Assembly: GCF_004027225.2 (NCBI RefSeq)
Contig: NC_044277.2
Span: 27,232,995 to 27,296,994 of the forward strand
DNA: 64,000 nt
Reading direction: 5' to 3'
Source of the DNA: Strigops habroptila
Taxonomy: Eukaryota > Chordata > Aves > Psittaciformes > Psittacidae
The notes under the pieces: generated by a model
The model's database searches: none
What the model was told of the DNA's origin: nothing
Seen by the model: only the letters and a program-made list of their open reading frames with translations
In this document: positions 1 to 14,369 of the stretch, piece after piece
Layout of the letters: the number at the start of each line of letters is the position of its first letter
How positions within the stretch are numbered: the stretch's first letter is position 1
Program-made: the position numbers and the translations under genes

Positions 1-497
1 CACAGTGATGACTTACAAACTCTGAATATCCACTAAAGCTGAGTGCAAAAATATAGTTCTCAGTCATCATTTTTTCTGTGGCAATGTCAAGAATGTTTTT
101 GATGAATAAAAAATGCATAGTGTAAAAGAATTGAGTCCTGCAAAGCGGTAAAAAAGCTTGAAAATTTTCCTTTTATCTGTCGTTTCTAAAGTCCTGAGAC
201 AGGCTGTTAAATCTAGAAATATCAATGCTGAATCTCTGTAAAGTATGTGGCATTGCTATGCATGGAGACAGAACATTGATTCAGGCAATATTAATACCAT
301 CTTCCAAAAAAAACCAGGTCAAAAGCCTTTTAAAAAGGATTAATTTTTTTTTTCTTATTTCATGTAAGCAAGCAAAGACATGATTTAACACTCTGACACA
401 GATGCCTTATCCAAACCAAAAACTATGCTGTTTCATGTTGAAACACAGCAAGAATGAATGTGTCAGTTCTTAATTATATTTTTACTTGCTTCTGTTT

Positions 498-612
498 GGG
501 GATTTTTGTTGGTTGGGTTTTTGGGGTTTTTTGGGGGTTTTTTTTTGTTTGTTTTTGGTGTTTTTTTTTTTTTATTTTTTTTTTTTTTGGGTGGGGTTGG
601 GTTTTTTTTTTA
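498..612 (+). repeat. G/T-rich low-complexity tract with seven G-runs (G-quadruplex prone)
   Basis: G-runs of 3-5 at 498-501, 515-517, 523-526, 533-537, 589-591, 593-596 and 599-601, separated by T-rich linkers and long T-runs. The first four can form one quadruplex with longish loops. The 63-codon open frame across it is low-complexity Phe/Gly/Trp and not a gene. Confidence 0.8.
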
Positions 613-711
613 ATTATTATTTATAGGATACAATCCCTTGTCTAATACAGGAAAGCACAACCCATGTGAAGTCTCCACTATGCCAAGATTCAGATGCTGC
701 CTCTGAGACAA

Positions 712-791
712 GGTGCATGGCAGAGGGGAACTAGATGATCTTTAAGGTCCCTTCCAGCCAAAACCATTCTGCGATTCCATAATTCTATGAT
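712..791 (+). mobile_element. CR1 LINE 3'-end fragment
   Basis: Matches the CR1 3' end as I know it: GAACTAGATGATCTTTAAGG, then CCCTTCCAGCC, then the AATTCTATGA tail. CR1 is the dominant avian non-LTR retrotransposon. The copy is 5'-truncated and dead. Confidence 0.85.
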
Positions 792-3700
792 AGGAAATGT
801 AAAGTGGCATATCTGGGAGGCTCATGAAGGCATATACACAGGTGCTACACAAGAAACACCAGAGTGGTTCAGCTGGCAAAATTTAACAGTTCAAGCTTTT
901 TACTATGGGTTCTCTGCAGGAAGGTCTGAATCATAAATCAAGTGAAGTCAACAGGGATTTCATTGTGCTTCAGCAAGAATTAGAGCTGGTATTAGGGTAT
1001 ATTCTTGACCTCCTCTTCTTAGCAGATGCCAAGTTTTGGGGCACTCTGCATGTTTCAGGTCGTTTGTACTGCACGCTCCTGCCTGATGAAATAGCAGTAA
1101 CCAAAGTGATAACTTACTCTGTCTAAAAGAGAGAGACAGCTGCTTCAGAGGTGTTAGCAGGACAGTTTGTTCCCCTCTTAAAGGGCACCACTGTTCATGT
1201 CTGCTCTGCTTTTATATTTAACCGATCATACCACAGGTTATCCATGGAGCTGAAATTAACTTAATTTTGTCCACTACATGATATCACAGTATGTGGAGTG
1301 TTATAAGAGATAAGGAATGGGAAGGGTTCTTTGCTACTGACCTATAAATAAAATGTTTGTGTGTTAGGGCAGGATAGGATTTTTGGCCTCAGTATGATAA
1401 AATTATACAGACTAGCCCTGGTAGACTGTGTTATCATACACGTGCAGTGGCACAGAAGTAACTTAACCCATCAAAGGGAATAGATGAGCAATAATCCTGC
1501 AAAAAATGTAAATTTTATGAAATAAAATGGTAAATATTCTTTATATCTCTACAGCCCACACTAGATGTATCACGTACACACACGTACATACATACATACA
1601 TTCCATCCCAAGATTCAAAGCAGGTCATTCCTTCTAACAGAATTATTAAACCAAATATTCTAAATACCTTTGTAATTTTACTTTCTCTTGTCATTTTCAA
1701 AAACACTTGCTTCTTTTACTTAATTCTCCCACTGATATAAGCAAGATTTGCAAATTTAGAACACTTTTTATATATTTTTCCCTGAGCTTACACCCAAGGA
1801 AGAGTGGAGCTTTTATTATTCTACATTGGGTTATTGGGTAGAGCAAAGTGAAGAGGGAAGGACACATCTATACATTATACATTATACATAACATATGCTT
1901 TGTTATAACCCTATTCTTAAGCCCCAGTCCTCAACATCAGGGTGTGCAAATGAAAACTGCCTAACATATGAGTAACTATAATAATGCAGCTGAAGGTATT
2001 AATGGTCCTCTGTAATTTCACAATGTTCAAGAAGTCACAAAATCAAGCCTACTGAGCAACATGGCTGGAGTTTCTACATAAGGGATCTCCTCAGAGCAGA
2101 AGATAAAATAAAGATTATTAGCTTTTCCCCAGGCAAAACCTATTTTAGCTTATAGGGTATTCTTGCTAGTGGTAAAAAGTACGAGAAAAATTGGTTGCTG
2201 TTAAATTTGCTTTAATTAAATATAACTCAAATGCTTGCCAAACTAACTGACCTGATCAAAAGAAGGAATAAACCACATAATAGATCACCTCCTGTTCAGT
2301 GTTATTGATCCAGCAGAATAGATAATATGTAGTTATTTAATGTAGCACCTCATGTGCTCAGAGCTATGAACTCATTCACACAGAGTAATATATTCAGTTA
2401 TAGAAAAAGCTTGTAGAATTAACAAATGACTCCTTCTTCCTTTTTCCTATGTTCAATACTTCCAGCACTGCCCTTTGTGCACAGATAAGTGCTACTTGAC
2501 TTGAAATACAAAGAAATACCATCCCACAGCTGCCTGTACCCAGGCAATTTGCCATTAAGTGAAGCATGCCAAAGCAAAGGTTTCAGCAAAAGGCAGCAGT
2601 AGCTTCTTGTAGTGTGAGCAAGAAACATGTAGAAGCCCTGTTGAACATCAGGATGTTCATTGCTACACTAGTGTGAGGGTAGTGCATGCACACCAGTGAC
2701 TCACAGGGCACAAGTTTTTATGCATTGTAGAGTAAAACCTTTGGCCAGCCAACTTCAGAGAATGTGTAATGGGCTTAAACTGCACAGCAGTTACATAACC
2801 ATAGGTCTTGAAGGACTTTTTTAAAAGTACAGCTTCCCCTCTGGTTACCAGGGTTTAATTATTAAACCTGAGTTTCATTAACATGACAATTCCCATCACG
2901 TCCACTGTGCCTTTAAACCTGCTAACCACATCTCTTAACTACCTGAAGAAAATCTGATACTGCAACTAAAAGCCGACTGCAAACTTAACAGGATAAAATA
3001 CTGATTCTTTCATGTTGGTAAAATTTATAAAAACTTAGAAAATGCACACTTTTAGAGAGGTGGGTCTGCATTAGATTTTGATGACAGTGATATCAGTAAC
3101 AAATGCTGCATGCAATTTATGCAACCAAACCTTTATAATTAGCTGCAACCAAAAACCTGTATCTCTCTGCCCTTTTAACAGTGAAGATATTCGTATTGAC
3201 ATTGGAGCACCAACATTACCCACAGAAATGACATTTTCTTAATATTTTTGCTTATAAATACTAGGAAATCTGGTTAAGAGAATATCCTCCTTTCAAATAA
3301 TAGACAGTCTCTAAAATATTTGCCTGTCTCCAAAAGAAACACAATATCTATCAGCATGAAAGACTCACTTCAACTAAATACAATATGCTCTTTAAAAGCT
3401 TTGTAATGCCAAATTCCCTCCCCAGATATTGCAGTCATCATTAATGCTATATAAACCATCATTTCTCTTAGTAGTGAAATGCTAAACTTATCCTACTCGG
3501 CATTTTCAATTGTAGATTTGTCAGCATAAGAAGGCTTTTGTTTTTAATGTGGTGGAGTATTTTGTAGTCTGCGTGATGTTATGTACAGTATTATTTCTAA
3601 TAACAGTAATGTTTTCATCTGTCAGGGCACTTGACTTTATCAATGCCACTGCCAAACAGAAAATGCCTTCTTCCACTGCTACTTCATAAAATGCTGTTTC

Positions 3701-6598
3701 TGGTACCTAAGGTAGTTTTAAGCTGTGAAACATTAGAAAAGCTTTGGAAATTGTGGTTTTTCTTACTTAAAGCTTAACATTAAAAGTTCTGTCATGCGCT
3801 GACTGTCATGGACTGTTACAGTCCTTAACATAATGTTATGCCTCATGTTATGCACTAGAAATTAAACATGACATTTCCTGTTCAGCTGCAAATTTCACTG
3901 TTCCCAGTGTATGTGTTCTGAATAACATTTCTATTTTTCTGTGAATCTGGATTATTTCATGTCTGTAAGAGTATCAAACTGTGCCACTGTGTCAAGTAAG
4001 CAAAGGGGATAATGATCCTAAATACTTAACAATTAACATTAATTTAAAAAATTACCATATGTTTATTTATTTTCATTCATTATTAAAAGAAAAATAATTA
4101 TCCTATAAATTTTATTTTAAAAATAATTTTATTTTTAAATATAATTTTATTTTACTCATCTGATAAGAAAGAAAAGTCAGACACATCAGGTACAAGTGAG
4201 AGGGGTATACACAAACATGCCAGCTTCTATTTGCTCTTGTCGACAGAGCTGAATTCCACAATCAATCAGAGGCACCCCATCAGCAATGCGTACGTGGGTT
4301 TGCCAACAGCCTGTGGCTCTGAGGGCAGAGGCCAGGGCAGCACACTTGGTGAGCTCATAGATTTGAGCTCTTTGTCACTGTGAGCTCCAGATGCCCTTAG
4401 GAAATGACTGGCCCTTGCCTGAATTCACCGTTTAGTCACCAAGTGTAGGTTGAAGCAGGGGAGAGGAGATCCTTCCAGCAGGGTCATGACCCTGCAAGCA
4501 AAACCAGCTTCATCCAGCCTTTCATACAGGTCTTCTATTCCTTGTGTTTTGATTACCCTCTTGCCTTCATTAACCTGTTTGGTTGGTACAGAACATAGGT
4601 TTTCTGAGGCAAACAATTCCCTGTCTGTATGAAGGGCCTACCATGACACAGCATCACTCATTACGTGGGTTGCTGGGCACAGCAGCAGTAATAAGAGCAG
4701 CTGCCTGTTACTGGACATGTAGTATTAAATGATACAGAAGACATCCTGCACTGTGTACACTAATAAAGATGCAGCAGCAACAAGGTCTTTAATTCTGTTG
4801 AAGGAAGGTGCATGTGCTCTACTGATATTCTTGTCCGATATTCTGGACTGTAGTAATTCATTGGCATTCATTTCTGCTTGTAGAGAATAGCTGAATGAAA
4901 GACACGTTTCTTCTTTTAATCTTTTTGCTGCTAACGTGCAGAAATTGGGGTTCTCACACACACGTTTTGTGTGGCAGAAGAGATAAGAACCAGCTGATAA
5001 AATTCAAAACGTCAGTGCAACGACGTTCAACCTGTCCTCCATTTGAGTAAGCGACTTACCAAGAACAGGGAGGAGTAGAGAACACAGCTGCCTTTCCAGA
5101 TAATGTTCTTAACCTTATAGGACCTTAAAAAATATACTACAAGCATGCCAAGGATTATTTATTTCTCATGTTTACTTCATTTTTTATTGTGACAGAAAGA
5201 GAACAGTATCAGTGGCTGACATGCCCTTCTAATTAGGACTATTACAAAACTGAGGAGGTTACAAAGCCAGTCATAATGTTGTCTCCATATCTTGCTGACT
5301 ACAGAGATGGATCCATTTCCTGTGAGAATAATCTCCTGAAATAGGGCAGGAAAAAACAAACCCCAGAGAGGTGCTGCAGTCCTATCACTTCTCTCTTTCT
5401 GCTTTGGGTTGACTTACACTCTCCAGAGGGCATAGAGATTGCAGCTGTGTTCCTGAGAATAGTTGTGCTAGAAAGCAGGAGAGCCCTTGCCCCCATTAAC
5501 TATGTTGGTTATTACCCAGCCAGTCTGGCCCTTAGGGTACAAGGGCCTCACAAATATGATTTCATAAATGAAGAGCTCAGTTTTTTGTTTATACTACACT
5601 GCAAAATATTCCAAAGCCACACTGAAGAACATGCATGTGTTTTAAGGTAGGCTTAGTGGCAACAGTGTCCTATCTAACAGAGAAACCAAAATCAGTGTCA
5701 GCATTGCCTTATTCAGAACTGGATAAGAGTTGAACACTGAGTAGGTGTTTGAATATTTATTTCTTTTTTATTAAATTATTTACTTGTCCTTTAGAAGTTA
5801 TTTTTGTAAAGAATATATCAACATTTGTGGCTATATTTGAGGCAAGGATCACTACTTGAAAAGGTATATCTTCACTTTGCAAAGCAACTGTATTTTAAGT
5901 CAAGTAATCGTGCCTATCAAGGGTGAGAGCACTAGCATATTCTCATGTCATTAATAGTACCTATCGTGCCAGTGACTGGAAGACTAGAAGTACATCAGGG
6001 AAGTTTACAACATGAAATTGCTCATACCTTCAGAGTTGTCTAGGGAATTACACCGAAAAACAGGTGTTACTGCAGAAGTTTGAGTTCCTCTCTTGAAATC
6101 ATCTACATGTCCCCATGTTCCTTTTGTATATACTACCAAGTTATACAGATTCTAAAAATGGAATCATAATTGTAGGCAAAACAGAGAAAAAAAAAATCCA
6201 TCACAACCTTTTCCTTGTAATGACTTCTGAATTTTTTTTTCCTAGTCAAGCTGACATTTAGATTTTAAATAGTGCCTCGATCAAAATCACCCAGGTATGA
6301 AATAGTTGTCTTGCAAGGAACAAAAATAGCTTAGCACATACTGTCAATAGAGAAACAAGAGTTTCTGTTACAAAAATTTGTCTTTTGTGTTATTTGGATC
6401 TTCACCTCTCTTGTGCAATTCTCAGACTTCTTTCCTCACTAGATTCTCAGAAACTTAACTGACTCGCTACTGGAAACTAACAGCTCTTACACCTTGAACC
6501 TGATACTGGGATGTTACACAGCAATTGACCTCTGCTTTTATATCATCTGTATGGTTAATTAGATTTTAGTGTTTCAGAAGTAGTGAGGTTAAACTGGG

Positions 6599-7307
6599 TG
6601 TCATGGTTTAAGACCAGCTGATAACTCAGAACCAGGCAGCCATTCTCCCACACCTCCCCTTTCCCTGGCTCCCAGCAGGATGGGGAGGAGAATTGAAAGA
6701 ATGTAAATCCCAAGGGTTGAGATAAGAACAGTCCAATAAGTATAATATAAAACTACTAATATTACCACCAATAATAATAATTTTTATTATTTTAATACTA
6801 TTGATTTATAATTAATTATTTTTATCAATAATTAGTATTTAGTTATTATTTAATAAAATTTATTATTGTTATTGTTATTATTAGGGAAATACTAAGGGGA
6901 GAGAATATAAAACTAAAGGGGAAAGGAAAAAACAACAATAAACACAAGTGATGCACAGTACAATTGCTCACCACCCGCTGACCGATACCCAGCCTGACCC
7001 GAGCAGCGATCTGGGCCTTCCGGGTACCCCCCCCGCCAGTTTATATACTGGGCATGACGTGCTGTGGTATGGAATACCCCTTTGGCTAGTTTGGGTCAGG
7101 TGTCCTGTCTCTGCTTCCTCCTGGCTTCCTGTGCCCCTCCTCATTGGCAGAGCTTGAGAGACTGAAATTTCCTTGATAAGGGTAAGCACTACTGAGCAAC
7201 AACTAAAACACTGGTATGTTATCAGCACTGTTCTCAGACTTAAGCTGAAACACAGCACTGCACCAGCTACTAGGAAGGAGAAAAATAACTTAGCTGAACC
7301 TAAGACA
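6599..7307 (-). mobile_element. Solo LTR of an avian endogenous retrovirus (about 709 bp)
   Basis: It begins TGTCATGG and ends AAGACA, with TG...CA termini. It is flanked by an imperfect 5-bp target duplication, ctggg (6594-6598) and ctgga (7308-7312). The sequence matches an LTR type I have seen in many neoavian genomes. The element's own sense is the minus strand: a TATA-type stretch (minus-strand TATATAAACTGG, near 7039-7050) precedes the likely R region. An AT-rich microsatellite at about 6750-6885 has expanded within it. There is no internal gag/pol/env sequence on either side, so it is a recombined solo LTR and makes no protein. The open frame on the minus strand at 6968-7258 is chance. 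Family name not assigned. Confidence 0.85.
6750..6885. repeat. AT-rich microsatellite (ATT/AAT type) inside the LTR
   Basis: Degenerate TTA/ATT/AATA repeats with almost no G or C, within the solo LTR. In relatives of this LTR the same position is a (TTA)n-type tract. Confidence 0.85.
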
Positions 7308-7737
7308 CTGGAAAAACTGTGTGAAGTTTTGCCCCCCCCCAGTACAAGAGAGAGATGGATAAGCTGCAGACAGTTAGCACTGACCCACTAAGGTCAGGGG
7401 AACAGTGTATGGATGAATGCCCTTCTTTACTGCAGTCTAGCCCAAGAAGCATACAAAATAGGGCCTACACAGCTCCAAACTCTCTTCCATCCAATAGCAA
7501 CTAAATTGCTCATACCATATCTCTGTCAAAGTCACTGGAAGTGTAATGTCAAATAAGAATCCTATTCAGCCCCAGAACAAGAAAAGAAGCCAAACCACTG
7601 CTGGCTTTCTAGGTATTAGCTGGGCAAAATATGACTCATATAAGTGAGTGAATGCTTATGCCGTTAGTTTAAATAATACAATTTTTACAACTTCTTTATG
7701 GCTCAGAAAACATCTCTTGGCTTTACCTTAAGCACAC

Positions 7738-7830
7738 ACATTTATATATATGCATACAAACATCTATGCATACATATATATGTGTATAGGTATACATGCA
7801 TACATACATATATCTGTCCATACATGAAGT
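7738..7830. repeat. (CATA)n/(TA)n microsatellite
   Basis: Degenerate CATACATA and TATATATG words over about 90 bases. Confidence 0.85.
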
Positions 7831-10800
7831 ACACACATAAAGAGATACAGTGTGAGATTCCTACAGTGCTAAGCTTTGCAGAATGTCTGGAAATGGCAAG
7901 CTGAATCCTGTCTTCTTTTTACACAAATAGAATTCCTTTTATCCTCGTTCCTGGAAAAGAACATTTTCTGAATTGTTATAGTCTGATAAATACAGTTCAT
8001 AGTCTTCTGGCAGTAAAAATGAACCTTAGCAGGAATTGTCTAATCTGTTCTCACAACACAAGCCAGATGTGGGCATCAGTCCTGCATATCGCCACTAGTG
8101 TTGGTGGTAGAATACACAGACCTCTAGCCTGAGTGTAAAGATTGCATATGAATAATGCCCTGCATTATTCAATGTGAGTTCAATTACATTATTTTCCCTA
8201 TGAAAACATGTGCAATTTGGCCCTATGGTGAATTTGTTTCATCTTCACGTCACTGACTATGCTTTGGGCATTTTTGCATTACGAACAGTATGAGTCCTAA
8301 GCCTCATTAGTTTCATTATTACCCCTGTTTGTTTTATGCACTTGAAACCTCAGAAGGGCTGCCAAAACTGAGTTTTTGAGAAGTCAGTGCAACTTTCCCC
8401 CACTGTAGAGCTAGAAGTGCTTCTGATCCCCCAAGGAAGCCTGACATCTTTCTTTTTGCGTGGTCTGTGTGGCATGGTAGTCATTAAAGACTATTAGAAA
8501 CTAATATTGTTTTTAGAAGTTCATTGGTCTCCTCTTAGTTAACTGTCCATATTTCTGGGGGGGTTGTGGTTTTGGTTTTGATTCACAACTTCTTGCCTAC
8601 GTTTCAGAAAACAGTTTACCAACTATGACTATTGTTTGCTAGTGGCAGTCTGCAATGAAGTGTAGAGTAACAGTCACAGCATATACAGCAGTCAGGTTTC
8701 CAGTGCACATTTAGATTATGTTACTTTCAATCTAATGCTCTGAAATATGAATGCGCTGTCATAAAACTAGGTCCTGGTGGAACGGCATCAGGGCCAAGGA
8801 ATGAAACTCTCTCCTCTAACTCTGGGTGCACAGAAGTTTCACAAAGGAATCCTGAGCCACCTCAGTCCACCCTGTACAGGTTGACAACCTGCAACTCAGC
8901 TGAGCAAACCTTTCCCTGCTTTCTACCACCATTTTGCACATCAGAGAGCAGAGTCTATATCCAGTTTAGCAGAGGAGTCAGTTCTACGCTTAGCCAGTAG
9001 CCAAGGGAGGGAAAAACACTCTCTTTTAGCTCAGTCCAAGAACAGCTGACCCTTGGCAGTCTGCATAAAATAGGTTTCTATTCTGATTTGTCCATAGCCA
9101 CTGGGCTGTTCCTCCGACTGGTAAGAAACTAGTGTGCAGGATGGGGATCCTTTTTTTGAACATACTGGTACCTGAATCTCAAAGTGCAGCTGTCTGTAAC
9201 CATGGTGAAAGCTATTCCAGTTTCACAAATCCTGTGAATCTCCTGAGTTTCCTGCAAAAGGCAAGGAGGCAAAATGGAGTAGAAAGGGGCAGACTGTCAA
9301 ACTTTAAGGAACAATAAGTGTGATCTCTGCAACGCTTGGCAGAAACTTCAGTGGGGTTTACACAAAACTGATAGTGCTCCCACAGCGAGAGCTCATCCAT
9401 TAGGTGGGGCACAGGACAGCTGCAGTGGAGAAAATTAAAGGCATAGCTTCCTTTCATCTCAATCCAAGAATCTGTGATTATTGCCTGCCTGTGCACTGGG
9501 AAAAAAAAAATAGAACATACTGGATGTTTGGGTATTAGTGAAGTTCTACAGTTCTCCAGAATCAGGAAGAAAACTGAATTCTACAACTGAAATAACACAC
9601 ACCATTTTCCACCAACAGCAGTGAAACAGGTGGTGAATTTCCAGCTGCTTAGAAAGTGTGTGCCATAAACTAATTATTTAGCACAAATAGCAGGTGCTGT
9701 TTCATTTTCCCCTTGAGACAGAGTTTGAGATCAGAAAGAGCCCAGAAGGAGCTGCAGGCCACTTCACTTGCCCCAGCACAGCATTAGGAAGGTACTTGGG
9801 AGTTTGGATGAACTTCCACCTGTACCACTTCGAGTGTAGATAGTATATGTTCAGGGTAAGAATTATCTAAATCTAATCAGCTGAAGCTCTTAGGAAATAG
9901 TCTCCAGTGAAGCAGCTTGCCTTGAGTTCATCAGCAAAACATGGTTCTGGCTTCTGGCAAGATGTTATGGTGGCTGGATCCTGTTTTCTGGATTCTGCCA
10001 CTGTACTCAGCACACTAAATGGTGCAGTTCAGAGTATCACTAGAAAAGAAACATAAAAGGCTTTCTTTGTCGCTTACTAAATTCCAGTTATGAAATTAAG
10101 CTGAAATTTGTTTACAGGGATTCCACTAAATTGAAAAAAAATCATTACTGGATAGAGTCATAGATTATTAGATGGAATAAACAATGCAGACTAGAGCAGT
10201 AATCAAGCAAACCACTTTCCCAGGAATTATTCTCTGTTGTCATCACACTATCATGAGAAACTTTGTGCTATAGTGCTGACCAGCAAAGAAAATTTTCCAT
10301 AATGCTGCAATACAAAATCCTGGTATTGTCAGGTTGCTAAAGATGCCTTTGAAATATTCTTTGTAACCATGAAACTGTTAATCACCTAATGACAAAATAC
10401 TTGAAACGTAAGTCTCAGCAGAATTTACGATATTTCTGAGACTCAGTGTTCCTAGGCTTAAGTGAGCTATGCACATTAATTGCACACTAATTTAATATAG
10501 TTCAACCATTAAAACAGCAGCCTTGACTTTACTCAGCCAGCAAGTCCTGCCTCCTTGAGAACAGAGCGTATCACACGTAGGACTTCAATGCAACAGTTAA
10601 CTCTCCATCTGCACAGCTGTAAGTAGAGAGTGTAGAAATCTCTTGGTAGAGACCACTAACCTGTTCTACAGGTACTTGTATCTTTCTCTTGTGCTGTCTG
10701 TGACTCTTGCCCCTCCATAGCTAAGTCAGCACAAACATCTCAGTGATGTAGAGTTAACCCCAAATACCCACCAGGACTGATAAAAATCGGCTTTGATTTT

Positions 10801-12018
10801 AAAGTGTTTTGAATGGAAACATCATCTTGTAGGCTGTAATGTTATTTGCTGGTATTTTGCATCTGATTTCCTAGAGAGCATCCATAATAGTGACTAGAAT
10901 ATGGCTAGAATGTTTTTTTGTTTTGTTTTCCATTAGAAATGTGTGGGGTTCATGCAAATGGGGTTGTTATCACTATAAAACTTTGAGACAACTCCCAGTG
11001 ATTTGGACGAGCCTTCTGACACGTACCCAGAGGAAATGAAGCATTTTCCTTGGGTGGTTCTTGTACTCAAGGCCTTCATCTTAATCTTCAAAGCTCTTCA
11101 TTAACTCAATTTTAATTTCATAAAGAGCACCTCTCCTGACTCTCTGTGAGGTTTATTTGTAACAGTTCTACTCCTTAGAAGTGCCAAACCCACTGACCTT
11201 AAGCATATAACATGTGAAAGCAGAAAACAAAATTTTCTCAGCTACTTTCTCACATCTCTTTAGCAGAGGGAAATAAGAGTAGCCACAAACCAGTGCACTT
11301 TGAGGCCAAAATGTCAACTGCGTTTTTGCAATTGGTTGAATACACACCCACAAGAGTAAAAACAGTGATAAATACATACAGGAAACATTTGTGGGGAGGT
11401 GGGGAATAGAAAGTGTTAGCAGAGAAGGGGAGGACTGGAGGAAGAAGGCCACAACTGCTGTGAAAGACAAGCATCAGTCTCTCATGTGCTTCTGAGTGCT
11501 CCCGTGATCAATATGAAAACCCAGCAATGAAGAATGACTGCAAAAAGCAGAAGACCCTTGGAGAAAAACACACAGTGAGCAGATACGGAAAAGGTCACAA
11601 ACATCTTGTAGGACAGGACTTGGACCCTAACCAAAAACCTGGACCCCATAGGCTCTTAGTTGCAATATTTATTCAAAAGTGCTAGCATAGCGGGTGAAGA
11701 CTGTATCACAAGGATGCAGAACAAAATTACATCTTTTTTTGAGGTTATATGAAAAATGGCCTTTTTAGCAAAACATTTTTTACTGACAGGAGTTGAAAGG
11801 TCATTTCTTCCACCCCTAAAACTCCTAACTTTTCAACTAGCTAATAATCCATAGTTGATATGCATAGGTGTCAAATTCAGACATTGAGTGCACAAACTAG
11901 GAAACCAGGTAGTTATTTGCATGTGCAGTTTTCATGTTATAAATATTTGTGTCTCTCCTCACTCAGTGTGTGTACATACTATAAAATGAAAAACCCTTCA
12001 TTTTGCAGAATATGAAAT

Positions 12019-12032
12019 AAAAAAAAAAAAAA
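12019..12032 (+). repeat. Poly-A tract
   Basis: An uninterrupted run of 14 or so A following GAAATA; no retrotransposon body recognised upstream. Confidence 0.8.
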
Positions 12033-13030
12033 GCAAAATCGGTGTTTAGTAACTATTGAGGAAAAGAATGTAATGAGAGATACCAAATACCATACACTTC
12101 AGCTGCATTATGCATGAGTTGTTATCAACAACGTCTCTTCAGTAAGAGTTCTATATGCCACAGCTAATAAAATAACCCTAATTACTTAATAGCGTAAGGT
12201 TTTTTACAGCTTTTCTAAAGGCAGGGTAGGCACAGATTAGCTGTAAATTATTCAAAGTATCTTTTTTTTTTCCCCTGTCTTTTTACAGTTTTAATGCCTT
12301 TCACTTGTATCTGCCTATACACCAATCACTCTTGTCTGGTAGGTGTGTTAGACATCTCTGCTGTCACTAGATACATGCTAATGCTGCTGTATTATCTACT
12401 TGAAATGTGAAACCAAGGAAAGACTGGTGATAAAGATCCTACTTTAGGGAAAAAATACACCAAAACCTTGCTCCTTTAAAATAAGGCCTAATGAGAAGAA
12501 AAAATGGCAAACTCACACAAATGAGGTTAGTTTACAACAGAAGAAGGACCTGTTCCCTTCCCCGAGTGCTGCAGGTATCCCATGACAAGGCTGAATGGTA
12601 AAGACATTTACAGATATCCAAGACATACTCAGCTAATGCTTTTTGCTTCTTGAATGAAATCTTTACTGCTCTGTCACTAGCCCTTTCTGCACTCTACAAA
12701 CTGCCTTAAAGTACAAAAGGTGAGCAAATTTTCTTTTCCCAAGGAAATCAACACACAATTCAGATACCATCTAACCTTGTGCTAATAGGGATCAGCTGCA
12801 AAAGCAGAGGCCACAAGAAGGACCTCTTCCCACACTGGGATGTCAGCAAAGCCCACATTGCACTAGGAAGGGTACCCAGCAATACCTATTGCTTCCCAGC
12901 CACAGCATGGGTGAAGGGACCTTCTTTCCACTACTCTGGCAGGTGATGCTGTTCTTGCTCCTCAGACAGGTTTTCCAATAGGCATTGGACCAACATCAAG
13001 CTCTCCAGCTGGGATCATTTGAATGTCTCT

Positions 13031-13049
13031 CTTTTTTTTTTTTTTTTTT
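13031..13049 (+). repeat. Poly-T tract
   Basis: About 18-19 T in a row after a short CT-rich lead. Confidence 0.85.
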
Positions 13050-14369
13050 ACCAAAATCTGAGTGTAGACTCACTATTCTCTGCATTTTCATCAGTTCTTA
13101 ATTCTTGCACATTTCTGAGCAGCCTTTCTGAAAGTTGCATTTCTGAATGCTTGCTTCCCTTGCCACATGGTGTGCTAGCCCTTGTGCTCCAGGTAGGCTA
13201 AGTTGATTTATTTATGTTTTATTGAGCACCTCATAATATCCAGCCTGAGAATGAGTAGAGCAGCTTTGCAGTGTTCATGCTCTAGCCCTCAAATCAAGAT
13301 AATTCGATTTCATTTCTAAATATAGGACAAGACAAAGTACTTACATGGGAACTGAGGTGGTTTTGTGCTAAATTTGACTTTTTGTAAGAAAAATGAACAA
13401 GTGAGGCTTTGAACAAAGGTTAGACCATCGCATGATGAGGTATACCCAGAAAGCTTTTCAGGCAATAGCTGCAATATACTATGCTTCAGAAAACCAAACG
13501 CCTATACTTCATACAGTTCTAAAAAGTATCCTGTTTACTTCTACAGTGATAACATAATTTTGTCTGGAAAATAAACCTGATACCTAGCATTAAAGGTTAA
13601 TAGATAAACAATCCCAGATTTTTCCCCTGCTTTGTCCTTTGCTGTTCTTCAAGTAGTTAAAAGGCAATCATGCTGTATACCTTAAAGAAACATCTGACAA
13701 AGAAGGTAAAGCTTTTCATCTAAGAGCTAAATCTAAAAGCTGCAGTGAGTGCATTTAGGATAGACACAACATGAAGGGGTTAAACACAGATCGGCTTGGG
13801 TGAAACCTTAGCCCCACCAAAATCCTGTGGTAAAATCCTCATTGATTTCTTACAGCCAAGACTTTGCCCAGCAATCACAGCACAAAGGCAGCTGACAACT
13901 GCACAACTTTTAGATGGGGGGAAAAAGATTAAAAACTCCATATTCAGGATACAGTTGAATTTAGATTCAGCTGAACTCTGAGCTGACATCTTGCACATGG
14001 TTTATTCAGCAGAGGAAATGGTAGATGTGACAGAATTTAAGTGTGGTATGAAGAACAGTCAAAATGTGGGGCTCTTTTTAAAAAATGCCAGTCTTTGTCT
14101 TTAATTTGATGCATAAAAACCCTCTCTATAATCTTCACAGATTATAAGAATTCAAGGCTGACCTTATAATCTGGTCAGCTGTAAAGCAGTCTTCTGAAAC
14201 ACTAACTATGCAATAAGGACATAAGCAACAATGAGAGTGGGAAGGAACTGAGAGGAAGGAATAGGGCAAAACCAGTCTGCACATCTAGGCAAAAAGCAGC
14301 AGAGGAGACCAGAGCTCATTTTGGACAATCTTAGTGTATCTTTATGTGTTTGCTTCCTTAACACTATAG

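Larger units (their letters stand above)
1..6593. other. Intergenic, downstream of CA2; no gene recognised
   Basis: AT-rich sequence with a G/T-rich tract at 498-601, a CR1 fragment at 712-791, a short ACGTACATAC microsatellite near 1575-1600 and a very AT-rich stretch at about 4030-4155. The open frames are short and none resembles a known protein. Confidence 0.6.

Noticed and set aside
454-645. 63-codon Phe/Gly/Trp frame
   Set aside because: Translation of a G/T low-complexity tract.
6948-7391. Open frames across the solo LTR
   Set aside because: LTR sequence, non-coding; no gag, pol or env similarity seen.
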